In this document: in pieces, positions 1 to 7,521 of the stretch | Numbering within the stretch: position 1 is the stretch's first letter | How the letters are laid out: every line of letters starts with the position of its first letter | DNA from: an uncultured Oscillospiraceae bacterium | GTDB lineage: Bacteria; Bacillota; Clostridia; Oscillospirales; Ruminococcaceae | Reading direction: 5' to 3' | DNA: 15,060 nucleotides | Assembly: GCA_934446455.1 (NCBI GenBank) | Contig: CAKSEE010000054.1 | Location: 1 to 15,060, forward strand | Program-made: the position numbers and the translations under genes | Notes under the pieces: generated by a model | The model's input: the letters and a program-made list of their open reading frames with translations, nothing else | What the model was told of the DNA's origin: nothing | The model's database searches: none

Positions 1-2
1 GC

Positions 3-971
3 ATTGAGGACGAAACGGACGTGCGCGTAATCGACCGCACCATGCTGATACTCGACATATTTGCGGGCAGGGCGGTATCGCGCGAGGGCAAGCTTCAGGT
101 GGAGCTTGCGCAGCTGCGGTATCGTCTGCCGCGGCTTATGGGTATCGGCGCGAGCCTTTCGCGGCTTGGCGGCGGCATAGGCACGCGCGGCCCGGGCGAA
201 ACGCAGCTTGAAACTGACAGGCGCCATATCCGCCGCAGGATAGACAAGCTCTCCGCAGAGCTTAAGGAGCTTGAGGAGCGGCGCGGCTACTCACGTGCGC
301 GGCGAAAGAAGGACAACGTGCTTGTGGGCGCGATAGTCGGATATACCAACGCGGGCAAGTCCACGCTGCTTAACCTGCTTACGGGCGCGGGCGTGCTTGC
401 GGAGGATAAGCTCTTTGCAACGCTCGATCCCACAAGCCGCGCCATAGAGCTTCCCGACGGGCGCAGCCTGCTGCTTGTGGACACGGTAGGACTTATAAGA
501 CGGCTGCCGCACCATCTTGTGGAGGCGTTCAAATCCACCCTTGAGGAGGCCGCCTGCGCGGACGTTATCCTGCACGTGTGCGACGTAAGCGACCCCGACG
601 CCGCAGAAAAGGCTGACGTCACCCTGCGCACGCTTGCGGAGCTTGGCGCTGCGGAAATTCCCGTGGTTACGGTGCTCAACAAGTGCGACCTTATCGACGA
701 GAGCATTCCCGAGGACGACAAGACCGTTAAGATAAGCGCAAAACGCGGCGTGGGCATTGACAGGCTGCTTAAGGCAGTCGCGGCGAATCTCCCCGAAAGC
801 GCCCGCCGCATGAAGCTGCTGCTGCCCTACGACAAGGCGGGGCTTGGCGCTAAACTCCGCGAAAACGGCAGGGTGTTCAGCGAGGAGTACACCGAAAACG
901 GCGTGCTTGTTGACGCGCTTGTAGACAAGCTGCTGATAAAGCAGATGTCGGAATACGCAGCCGAAGAATAG
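3..971 (+). CDS. hflX: GTPase HflX (ribosome-associated), 5' end cut by the window
   Basis: HflX is a cytoplasmic GTPase that binds the large ribosomal subunit and rescues or splits stalled or hibernating ribosomes. The frame is open from base 3 (IEDETD), upstream of a GTG at 21, and the family begins about 90-110 residues earlier, so this is a left-truncated gene rather than one starting at 21. Visible in order: the glycine-rich middle domain ([20 protein letters not shown], about 167-228), a helical linker, then the G domain with G1 GYTNAGKST, the G2 region ATLDPTSR, G3 DTVG, G4 NKCD and G5 SAK. The C-terminal extension is short. All nucleotide-binding motifs are intact. It converges on galK, with only 47 bases between the two stops. 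The identification is secure; the promoter and true start lie outside the window. Confidence 0.96.
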   Translation: MEDETDVRVIDRTMLILDIFAGRAVSREGKLQVELAQLRYRLPRLMGIGASLSRLGGGIGTRGPGETQLETDRRHIRRRIDKLSAELKELEERRGYSRARRKKDNVLVGAIVGYTNAGKSTLLNLLTGAGVLAEDKLFATLDPTSRAIELPDGRSLLLVDTVGLIRRLPHHLVEAFKSTLEEAACADVILHVCDVSDPDAAEKADVTLRTLAELGAAEIPVVTVLNKCDLIDESIPEDDKTVKISAKRGVGIDRLLKAVAANLPESARRMKLLLPYDKAGLGAKLRENGRVFSEEYTENGVLVDALVDKLLIKQMSEYAAEE

Positions 972-979
972 GTAGTATT

Positions 980-1003
980 CCCCCGCTTTACGGCGGGGGA
1001 TTT
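980..1003 (+). terminator. Candidate terminator hairpin between convergent hflX and galK
   Basis: Bases 980-986 (CCCCCGC) pair perfectly with 993-999 (GCGGGGG) around a six-base loop. Only ATTT follows on the plus strand, so the U-tract is poor. The position just after the hflX stop and between two convergent genes supports a terminator role, perhaps for both directions, but efficiency cannot be judged. Confidence 0.5.
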
Positions 1004-1018
1004 GGCTTGCAGAGCGTC

Positions 1019-2266
1019 TTACAGCTTTACTTCCGTGCCGCCTATGGGGCGTACTGTAAGCACGTGGCACGCGCCCGCGCCGAAAATGCGCTCCATGTTC
1101 ATCTTGAACTGCTTGAGGTCCTCCGTAGGCACGAACGCCTGGATAGTCCCCGCAAAGCCGCCGCCGTGAACGCGGCACGCGCCCTTTCTGTGCAGCGAGC
1201 TTTCCGCAGCGTTAAGCGCAATGCTCAGGCACTGGTGCTTTACGTCGCTGTTCGCGTAGATGTTCTGAAGGTACTTGAACGAGCTGTCGCCGCTTTCCTT
1301 GACGGAGGAGAGAAAGTCATCGAAGTTGCCGCCCTTAAGCGCGTGAACGAGCTTGTCTACGCGTTCGTTTTCGTGGAAGAAGTGGATAGCGCGCAGCACC
1401 GCGCGGTCGCCGAACTTGGCGCGCAGGTCGTTGATGTTGAGCATTATGTCGGGCAGGGAAAGCTGGCGCAGGCAATCGCAGTCAAAGAAGCCTGCCACGG
1501 CTTTCATCTCCGCGGGAATGGAGGCGTACTCGTCCGTGAGGTCGGCGTGGTCTCCCTTGGCGTCAACAATACACAGGGCATGACCGTACTTGTCGAAGTC
1601 GCAGGGAACGCTCTCGATGATCGGAGAGCCGGTGTCCTTGAAGTCTATCGCGACAAACCCGCCCACGGAGGACGCCATCTGGTCCATAAGCCCCGAGGGC
1701 TTGCCGAAGTATGCGTTTTCTGCGTACTGCGCTGTCTGCGCTATCTTTACAGCGCCTATCTGCCCGCCGTTGTATATGTGCGAGAGCATTGTGCCCACAA
1801 GCACCTCGAACGCAGCCGAGCTTGACAGCCCCGAGCCTTTCATAACGTTTGAGGTGGTGTACGCACGGAAGCCGCCTACCGTAAAGCCGTTCTTTGCAAA
1901 GCCTGCCGCAACGCCGCGGATAAGCGCCGCAGAGGTATTCTTTTCCTCCGCGCGGATATCAAGGGAGGAGAGGTCTATCTTATCCTCGGGGAAACCCTCT
2001 GACTTTATCGTAATGCAGTTGTCGTCCGTGCGCTCTGCGGCTGCGATAACGTCAAGGTCGACGCTCGCGGCGAATACCTTGCCGTTGTTGTGATCGGTGT
2101 GGTTGCCGCATATCTCCGTGCGCCCGGGTGCGGAAAAGAAGCGCACGCCGCCGTTTGCGCCGAAATGCTCGGTAAAGGCTGCCTTTGCTTTCTGATAGCG
2201 CGCGCGCTGCAGGTCGCACTGTGCGTCGGGGTAGATGTCCTTGAGTGTGGATATAACTGGTTTCAT
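1019..2266 (-). CDS. galK: Galactokinase (GHMP kinase family)
   Basis: Phosphorylates galactose with ATP to galactose-1-phosphate, the entry step of the Leloir pathway in the cytoplasm. The 415 residues match the family length. The galactokinase signature is at residues 48-62 (GRTEICGNHTDHNNG, the clostridial variant of GRVNLIGEHTDY). The GHMP ATP-binding loop is at about 142-151 (MKGSGLSSSA), the catalytic aspartate in GLMDQ is D195, and the third GHMP motif is HGGGFAG near the C-terminus. The ATG at 2266 is preceded by a GAAAGG ribosome binding site. It lies 65 bases downstream of rodA on the same strand with no terminator between, so co-transcription is likely. The partner galT is at 13782-14759 on the other strand. 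The substrate call (galactose rather than another sugar) rests on the signature and on galT nearby. Confidence 0.93.
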   Translation of the reverse strand: MKPVISTLKDIYPDAQCDLQRARYQKAKAAFTEHFGANGGVRFFSAPGRTEICGNHTDHNNGKVFAASVDLDVIAAAERTDDNCITIKSEGFPEDKIDLSSLDIRAEEKNTSAALIRGVAAGFAKNGFTVGGFRAYTTSNVMKGSGLSSSAAFEVLVGTMLSHIYNGGQIGAVKIAQTAQYAENAYFGKPSGLMDQMASSVGGFVAIDFKDTGSPIIESVPCDFDKYGHALCIVDAKGDHADLTDEYASIPAEMKAVAGFFDCDCLRQLSLPDIMLNINDLRAKFGDRAVLRAIHFFHENERVDKLVHALKGGNFDDFLSSVKESGDSSFKYLQNIYANSDVKHQCLSIALNAAESSLHRKGACRVHGGGFAGTIQAFVPTEDLKQFKMNMERIFGAGACHVLTVRPIGGTEVKL

Positions 2267-2292
2267 GCGTGATTTACCTTTCTTGTATCATG

Positions 2293-2314
2293 TCGGCGGG
2301 AAAGTCCGCGCCGA
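2293..2314 (-). other. Small intercistronic hairpin between rodA and galK
   Basis: TCGGCG (2293-2298) pairs with CGCCGA (2309-2314), with a further GG/CC pair inside. It has no U-tract, so it is not a convincing terminator. It lies just upstream of the galK ribosome binding site and might stabilise or process the mRNA; that is inference. Confidence 0.35.
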
Positions 2315-2331
2315 GTATTTCATAGTGGGAA

Positions 2332-3471
2332 TCAGTCTTTTTCCTCGTAGAACATATGCTTCGCCTTTTCCTTGTGGGTGGTGGTTGAAAGCACCAGCCC
2401 TATTGCGGCGTACATCATTATCATAGCCGTGCCGCCCGTGCTGAGGAACGGCAGCGGAATACCTATCGTGGGCATAACGCTCAGCACCATGCCGATGTTT
2501 ATAATGCAGTGGAACGTTATGAGCGCGAACACTCCCACGCAGATAAGCTTACCGAGCAGGTCGTTCGCAGCGGATGCGTCGGAAAGTATCTTAAGGCACA
2601 GCACCATGAGCGTTATAACTACCGCGATACAGCCGATAAACCCGAGAGTCATGCCGATATATGAGAAAATAAAGTCGTTGTATATCTCGGGGACGTCGGT
2701 GTAGCTGTCCGAGTGAAGCCCGAGTCCCGTAAGCTGCCCGGAGCCCAGCGCGATCTGCCCGCGGTACTGCTGAAGATACTTGTCGAGAATCTGCTCCTGC
2801 CGTACCTCCTCGTCAAAAAGTACGAGAATGCGTATCTTGTGGTGTTCGGCAAGGACATAGTTCCACACGACATAAAGCGCGGGGGGCACCACCGCCGCGC
2901 CCGCTATGATATACTTCCACGAAATGCCCGCAACGAACAGCATACACACGAAGATGAACAGGAATACGAGCGCGGAGCCGTAGTCGCCCTGCAGCATTAT
3001 CAGCCCTACGGGCAGCATACCGTGAACCAGCAGCAGCAGCACGTTCGGCAGAGAATTGATCTTGTCGCCGACCTTGTTTATGTGCGTTGCAAGGGTCAGG
3101 ATAAATACAAGCTTCAGTATTTCCGAAGGCTGAATGGTTATAACGCCGAGGTCAAGCCACGCGATATCATCATCGCGCTGCAAGCCGAGCGACGTGAACA
3201 GCAGAAGCTGCAGTACAAGCGCTACCGGCGCGTAAACAAACCACAATTTCGAGATGAACTTGTAGTCTATCATGCCGATGATAAGCGCGCCGCAGAAGCC
3301 CAGCACCACGGAATAAACCTGCGTTTTAAGCACGCTTTCGGCGATAAAGCCATTTTCGTAAAGCGAGTTTACGATGATTATATCAAATACGGAAAGAGCG
3401 GCGCATATCAGCGGAAGAATCTTGTCCAGCTTCTTGAAATAGCCGCCCAGAAAATTCAGAACAGTTTTCAT
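2332..3471 (-). CDS. rodA: SEDS-family peptidoglycan polymerase, RodA/FtsW type
   Basis: Polytopic membrane glycosyltransferase that polymerises lipid II into glycan strands, normally with a class B penicillin-binding protein. The 379 residues are typical. SEDS landmarks: WLDLG...QPSE (residues 105-117), QGDYGSALV (161-169) with D163 at the position of the essential aspartate, NDFIFSYIGMTLGFIG in the large external loop region, and the C-terminal MPTIGIPLPFLSTGGTA motif. About ten hydrophobic segments are visible. The first, short cytoplasmic stretch (YFKKLDK) is RodA-like, but RodA, FtsW and SpoVE cannot be separated by motif alone. An in-frame TAA directly before the ATG at 3471 fixes the start. 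The ribosome binding site (GGGTG) is modest. It is the first gene of a probable operon with galK. No PBP gene is adjacent. Confidence 0.9.
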   Translation of the reverse strand: MKTVLNFLGGYFKKLDKILPLICAALSVFDIIIVNSLYENGFIAESVLKTQVYSVVLGFCGALIIGMIDYKFISKLWFVYAPVALVLQLLLFTSLGLQRDDDIAWLDLGVITIQPSEILKLVFILTLATHINKVGDKINSLPNVLLLLVHGMLPVGLIMLQGDYGSALVFLFIFVCMLFVAGISWKYIIAGAAVVPPALYVVWNYVLAEHHKIRILVLFDEEVRQEQILDKYLQQYRGQIALGSGQLTGLGLHSDSYTDVPEIYNDFIFSYIGMTLGFIGCIAVVITLMVLCLKILSDASAANDLLGKLICVGVFALITFHCIINIGMVLSVMPTIGIPLPFLSTGGTAMIMMYAAIGLVLSTTTHKEKAKHMFYEEKD

Positions 3472-3513
3472 TTAACACCCGCAATAGTCGGAATAAGAGG
3501 AAAATTTGTAAGG

Positions 3514-3531
3514 TGAGGGCGCAACGCCCCG
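3514..3531 (-). repeat. Leader hairpin shared with the zinc-ribbon/galT operon
   Basis: On the minus strand this reads CGGGGCGTTGCGCCCTCA, a GGGCG/CGCCC stem with a three-base loop inside the rodA leader. The same 18 bases with a single mismatch in the loop occur on the plus strand at 13249-13266. Function unknown; it may be an interspersed stem-loop or a small RNA-level element. Confidence 0.55.
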
Positions 3532-3548
3532 ATTTTGTATACATCTTT

Positions 3549-3577
3549 ATTATACACGTTTTATCGCGCTTTTGCAA
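3549..3577 (-). promoter_or_regulatory. Sigma-A promoter for rodA-galK
   Basis: On the minus strand, TTGCAA (3577-3572), a 17-base spacer and a perfect TATAAT (3554-3549). Transcription would start near 3542, leaving a leader of about 70 bases before rodA. This is the only strong promoter upstream of the two genes. Confidence 0.8.
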
Positions 3578-3627
3578 TAGAAACTCACACCAAAACTCAG
3601 CCGAGGCTTATTTTCGGCATAAATGAT

Positions 3628-3665
3628 AAAAAGCCGGAGATTTTTTGAAAATCTTCGGCTTTTTT
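3628..3665 (-). terminator. Strong, symmetric rho-independent terminator after the GGDEF/EAL gene
   Basis: A 13-bp stem (3632-3644 with 3648-3660, one G-U pair) and a three-base TTG loop, flanked by an A-tract on the left and a T-tract on the right, so it can work in both directions. On the minus strand it ends the transcript of the gene at 3686-6220 and insulates the rodA promoter. There is no plus-strand gene immediately before it. Confidence 0.88.
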
Positions 3666-3685
3666 TATAGTTGCTGTAATGTAAT

Positions 3686-6220
3686 TCAGACTGCTTTCAC
3701 GAATTTCTCGATGAATTCCGCAGAGTGAAGCGGTCTGCCGTGGTAAATGCCCTCTGCAAGGTCCACGCCCATGCTGCGGGCGCGCTCTATATCGCTTTCA
3801 TTGTCCGCGTCGCGAATGCACACCGCCTTGCCCTTGCTGTGCGCGTCCCGCACAAGCGAGCGTATGAACCGCTCGGACACGGGGTCGCCGTTAAAGCGCT
3901 CGCTGCGTATCTTTACGGTCTTTACCGCCTCGATATCGAGCGGCGCGGCGGTGAAGAAGCTGTCGCCCTTGTCGTCCGCAATAACGTTCACGCCGATTTT
4001 CGACAGCTGCTGCAGCGCCACGCTGCCCGCAGTGAGCGTCCTTTCGCTTTCCGACACGGAAACGCTGACTGCGCTCGGCGGCAGTGAATATTCGAGCAGG
4101 GCGCTTCGCAGTGCCTCAACGCACGCCTCTGTGCCGATTATGGTCTCGGGCACGGAAATGCTCACACGGAAGCCCTCGTACCCCTTTTCGCGCACGCCCG
4201 CGCAGAACTCGCATACCTTGTCTGCCACAAAGCAGTACATCTGCGTGGAAAGCCCCATACGGTCTATTATCGGCATAAAACGGTCCTTGGGAACGGTCAT
4301 GTCCTCGTTGTGCCAGAACAGGTTCGCCTCGCAGCAGTGAAGCTCTCCGGTGGACAGGCTTACAACGGGCTGATACAGGCAGTAGAAGCCCTTGAAGCCG
4401 TTCTCGGCGGCGTCCATGATGAGCTTTTTTACCTGCTGGCTGTCCTTGAGCCGGTCCTCAAGCCCCTCGGAGTAGAACTCCGCGTCGCACAGCTTGCGCT
4501 CCTTTGCAAGGCGCAGGGCGTGGGTGGCGGCGTTCATGCATTCTGCGGCGTCCGCTGCGTCCTCGGCGTAAACGGTAACGCCCGCGTAAATTTCAAGGCG
4601 GTACTCGCTGTCGTCAAGGTACCACGGCGAGCGGAACTTCGTAAGCACCGCCTGCGCGAACTGCCGCGCCTCCTCGCGCGAGGCGCCGCGCAGCATAACA
4701 ACGAGAATGTCGCTGCTGAAACGATACACGTTTTTCTGCGCGCCGCAGGGCATGGCGGAGATGTACTCCGCACAGCTCTTAAGAATATTGTCAAAATATT
4801 CTATGCCGTATATTTCGGATATGGATTTGAGGTTCGATATTTCTGCGGCGATAACCGCGCCCGTGCCGCCGCTCTCGTATTCCGCGCGCAGGTCGCGCTC
4901 AAACATACTGCGGTTGGGAATATTGGTGGTAAAGTCGTAGTATGCGAGCCTTTCCAGCCGCTCCCGCGAGGCGGAAAGCTCCTCCTCGGTGAAAAGCTTG
5001 TCGATTACGGTCGAAAGAATCTGCGTAAGCGTTTTTATCTGCTTGCGCTCGCGGTTCGTCCACTCCCTGCTGCCCTTGCGGGACACGAAAATCATCACGC
5101 CGCTGCTCCTGCCGTTTTCGTAGGTGCGGCAGAGCGCGCAGGCGCGGTCGCAGCCCGTGGTGCTTATCTGGCTTTCCCTGACGCAGGCGACTCCGCCGTA
5201 GTCAAGCTCCTTTTCCGCAGCGGGGGGAAGCTCGCGCCCCTCTTCCACCAGCGGCAGCAGCAGGCCGCTTTCGTCCCAGCGGTAAACGCCCGCGCGCGCG
5301 GCAAACCCGCTCGAAAACAGCACCGCGTCAAGGCGCAGGTACTCCCGTATGAGCGGGATAACGCCTGCCGCAGCCTCACGCGTGGAGCGCTTTTGCAGGA
5401 TTATGGAATAGATGTTGTTTATAAGTATCGAGTCCTCGAAATTCTGCCCGAGCAGTTTGTTGGCGTTCTGCGAGTTCTCCATTTCCTCGCTCAGCACAAC
5501 GTAGGAGTTTGAGATGTCCGCAACCGTCTGCACGAGCGTTTCGAGCAGCTGCGCGCTTGAATCCACTGCGTCGCGGCTTTCGCCCGCGATCGTCCAGAAC
5601 GCCGCGTCGCGGTGGCGTATCCTTATCGGCAGTTTTCGCTGATAGCTCATCTTGTAGGGGCTCACGCGTTTGTCCTGCTCTGCGGGTACGGCGATTATCC
5701 TGCCCGTATCGTCGCTTATCGCAGAAAACAGCCCGTTTATCTGCGAGAACGGCTTCTGTATCCGCACGAGGTACTCGTCGCCGAGAATATCCCGCAGCGA
5801 CAGCTCCGTATTCACGCTTGCGAACGCCGCGGTGCTCTTGCTGCGGAATTTGCGCATGACTGCATCGTTCCCGTCGCAGTCAAGGTAAGCGGAAACGTCG
5901 AACATCATGCCGTCAAGCCCTCTTAGCGTGCCGTCGGGCGCGCGCTCGGGCAGCGCGGATATGTAGAACCACCTGTATTCGCCTGCGACCCTGATGCGCG
6001 CGTGCACCCGAAGCTCGCTGCACCTGCCGCTTACTATCTCGTTCATTACCTCGCAGAAGGGCTGATAATCGTCGGGGTGCACTATATCCCCGAAAACCAC
6101 CGAGCCGTCCGCGGAAAACGCATCCCCGCCGCAAATGATCTGCGCGGGAAAGCCTGCGCCGTATCTCATGGAAAAAGCGTAATTGCCGCTGCTGCGCACA
6201 GCTGCCTCTAGCTTTGACAC
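3686..6220 (-). CDS. PAS/GAF-like/GGDEF/EAL protein with degenerate catalytic motifs
   Basis: An 844-residue c-di-GMP-family protein with no membrane segment or signal peptide. In order: PAS-like domain (about 35-112, VHPDD then a YRWFYI...DG core), an unassigned region with a second sensor-like part (about 140-215), a helix, a GAF-like domain (about 265-410), GGDEF (about 420-585) and EAL (about 595-842). The GGDEF fold is recognisable (LAYYDFTTNIPNRSMFERDL, 425-444), but the active-site GGDEF loop is SSDIL (502-506). In EAL the signature is EAN (631-633), the usual metal-binding Asn is Ser in RVSISV (685-690), the ITES-type motif is VSES (722-725), and the catalytic EGVE motif is replaced by RDADN (803-807); only the DD pair (749-750) and a Lys near 770 persist. 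It is therefore probably a c-di-GMP receptor or protein-interaction scaffold rather than a cyclase or phosphodiesterase (inference). GTG start at 6220 after AGAGGTGG. Single-gene unit. Confidence 0.88.
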   Translation of the reverse strand: MSKLEAAVRSSGNYAFSMRYGAGFPAQIICGGDAFSADGSVVFGDIVHPDDYQPFCEVMNEIVSGRCSELRVHARIRVAGEYRWFYISALPERAPDGTLRGLDGMMFDVSAYLDCDGNDAVMRKFRSKSTAAFASVNTELSLRDILGDEYLVRIQKPFSQINGLFSAISDDTGRIIAVPAEQDKRVSPYKMSYQRKLPIRIRHRDAAFWTIAGESRDAVDSSAQLLETLVQTVADISNSYVVLSEEMENSQNANKLLGQNFEDSILINNIYSIILQKRSTREAAAGVIPLIREYLRLDAVLFSSGFAARAGVYRWDESGLLLPLVEEGRELPPAAEKELDYGGVACVRESQISTTGCDRACALCRTYENGRSSGVMIFVSRKGSREWTNRERKQIKTLTQILSTVIDKLFTEEELSASRERLERLAYYDFTTNIPNRSMFERDLRAEYESGGTGAVIAAEISNLKSISEIYGIEYFDNILKSCAEYISAMPCGAQKNVYRFSSDILVVMLRGASREEARQFAQAVLTKFRSPWYLDDSEYRLEIYAGVTVYAEDAADAAECMNAATHALRLAKERKLCDAEFYSEGLEDRLKDSQQVKKLIMDAAENGFKGFYCLYQPVVSLSTGELHCCEANLFWHNEDMTVPKDRFMPIIDRMGLSTQMYCFVADKVCEFCAGVREKGYEGFRVSISVPETIIGTEACVEALRSALLEYSLPPSAVSVSVSESERTLTAGSVALQQLSKIGVNVIADDKGDSFFTAAPLDIEAVKTVKIRSERFNGDPVSERFIRSLVRDAHSKGKAVCIRDADNESDIERARSMGVDLAEGIYHGRPLHSAEFIEKFVKAV

Positions 6221-6260
6221 GGGTGACCACCTCTCGTTCGATTTATATACAGACTTTAGT

Positions 6261-6289
6261 ATTACATTTGTAATCGGGAGTTAATTCCC
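6261..6289 (-). promoter_or_regulatory. Two adjacent inverted repeats at the 5' end of the GGDEF/EAL transcript
   Basis: ATTACATTTGTAAT (6261-6274, perfect five-base arms) and GGGAGTTAATTCCC (6276-6289, near-perfect) are one base apart, just downstream of the predicted start site. They could be operator half-sites or two small RNA hairpins at the start of the mRNA. No regulator is identified. Confidence 0.4.
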
Positions 6290-6297
6290 TTATATAT

Positions 6298-6326
6298 ATT
6301 TTAGCACAAATATTTCAACAATTCAA
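6298..6326 (-). promoter_or_regulatory. Sigma-A promoter of the GGDEF/EAL gene
   Basis: On the minus strand, TTGAAT (6326-6321), a 17-base spacer and TAAAAT (6303-6298). The predicted start is near 6291, giving a leader of about 70 bases before the GTG at 6220. Confidence 0.72.
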
Positions 6327-6357
6327 GTGCTTTTTTGTGATTTCTGTGATATTTATG

Positions 6358-6400
6358 TGAAAAAAGCAACAGGCGGGCAATAAAATCAACCCGCCTGCTA
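6358..6400 (-). terminator. Rho-independent terminator of the sigma/anti-sigma operon
   Basis: CAGGCGGG (6370-6377) pairs with CCCGCCTG (6390-6397). On the minus strand the stem is followed by GTTGCTTTTTT. It is 33 bases or more past the anti-sigma stop and separates that transcript from the GGDEF/EAL promoter. Confidence 0.85.
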
Positions 6401-6432
6401 TTCCAGAAGAATATATGAGCTATGCTTTTTAT

Positions 6433-7521
6433 TTATCCGTTCTTTCTATATTTTCCCAAGAAATTTCCCGCGCTGTCTGTAATGTAAATGCAGTTAGGCG
6501 CGCCCTTTCTGAGCTTGACGAGGTATTGCAGTCCGTCAGCGGTGTTCAGCAGCGTCACGCTCGGAAGCTCATCGCCGCCGCGCTCCGCGGTGCTCACGCG
6601 CATATAGCGTCCCTTGCTCTTATGCTCGCCATCGCCGTATACCCACACTGTCCTGCCGTCTGCGGAGATCTCTATCACCGTGCTGAGGTAACCCTCGCCG
6701 AACATCTCGGCGTTCACTCCGCCGTCGTTCGGCACGACCTCCTCGGATTCGGCGCTTTCCTCCTCTATCTCTTCCGATTCAGACGAGTCGTCACACGTTT
6801 CTTCCGCTGTGCACTCGGTTATGCATTCCGTTTCGCACTCGGTTTCAGCATCGTCCCATTCATCGGTTTCCATAACGGATTCTTCCGTATACCATTCGGG
6901 TTCGGAGAAAGCGCCGATATCCGGGAGTTTATCGGGAGCGCCGTTGCCGGCAACGCTGAGGTCGGGCTCGTTTTTGGCGGTGGCGGTGACCGTCGCGCAG
7001 ATCTCGCTGCTGTCGATGAAGTCTATATCTGTTTCCGCGCCCTCGGGTATGAGCGGAAGCTCGTCTGCGGCTTCGCTGCTGCCCGCGTCGTCCGTTCTCT
7101 GACTGAATATAGGAACGTCAAACGCGGGGGAGCCTGCGTCAAGCCCGCCCTCGTCCGCGGCGGTGCAGTCCTCTGCAAAGGCATGACCTCCGCTCTTGTC
7201 AGCGTCGGCAAAGTCCGCCGCAGTATCCATGGTGATTTCCGCAGCGGTATCCTCCGCGCAGCTTGCGTAGGACAAGGTTTCGTTCGTGGCTATCTTGTCG
7301 GTTTTGGATATCACGGGGGCGAGCTGCACCGCGCACACTGCGATAAGTGCGCACGCCGCCGCGGAACCGCCGAACAGGGCTAACCGCTTTGAAAGGGGAA
7401 GCGCGTTTTTCGGCTTCTCCTGCTTCACGGCTTTCATAACAGCCGCCTTCATTCGCGCGAGAGCTTCGTCGTCGGGCATGGCAGCGCGCATTTCTCTTTT
7501 GTATTCGTCGGAGAATTTCAT
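6433..7521 (-). CDS. Putative membrane anti-sigma factor with acidic, Cys-containing external linker
   Basis: Predicted single-pass membrane protein of 362 residues, translationally coupled to the ECF sigma gene, hence the anti-sigma assignment. Residues 1-45 form a charged cytoplasmic part (FSDEYKREMRAAMPDDEALARMKAAVMKAV), which would bind sigma. No HxxxCxxC zinc motif is visible. One hydrophobic helix lies at about 47-70. The outside part is long and low-complexity: residues 85-265 are rich in Asp, Glu, Ser, Thr and Ala, with an extreme stretch at 207-262 where cysteines recur at 229, 233, 237 and 243. A compact C-terminal domain (about 268-362) has strands such as STVIEISADGRTVWVYG and IYITDSAGNFLGKY. 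The start ATG overlaps the sigma stop by one base (TGATG), after a strong GGAGAGGAGGTGG site. No sequence family is recognised for the external domain; the role is inferred from position and topology. Confidence 0.75.
   Translation of the reverse strand: MKFSDEYKREMRAAMPDDEALARMKAAVMKAVKQEKPKNALPLSKRLALFGGSAAACALIAVCAVQLAPVISKTDKIATNETLSYASCAEDTAAEITMDTAADFADADKSGGHAFAEDCTAADEGGLDAGSPAFDVPIFSQRTDDAGSSEAADELPLIPEGAETDIDFIDSSEICATVTATAKNEPDLSVAGNGAPDKLPDIGAFSEPEWYTEESVMETDEWDDAETECETECITECTAEETCDDSSESEEIEEESAESEEVVPNDGGVNAEMFGEGYLSTVIEISADGRTVWVYGDGEHKSKGRYMRVSTAERGGDELPSVTLLNTADGLQYLVKLRKGAPNCIYITDSAGNFLGKYRKNG

Noticed and set aside
1007..1825. A plus-strand open frame of 272 residues opposite galK, and a 295-residue minus frame opposite hflX
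   Set aside because: Both lie antisense to genes with clear motifs; their translations show no family features and no start signals.
4310..5512. A 400-residue plus-strand open frame inside the GGDEF/EAL gene
   Set aside because: Low-complexity Ala/Val/Arg-rich shadow of the minus-strand gene; no ribosome binding site or promoter.
6433..7521. Zinc-binding (ZAS-type) anti-sigma domain
   Set aside because: The N-terminal cytoplasmic part has no cysteines and no HxxxCxxC motif, so membership in that class is not supported.
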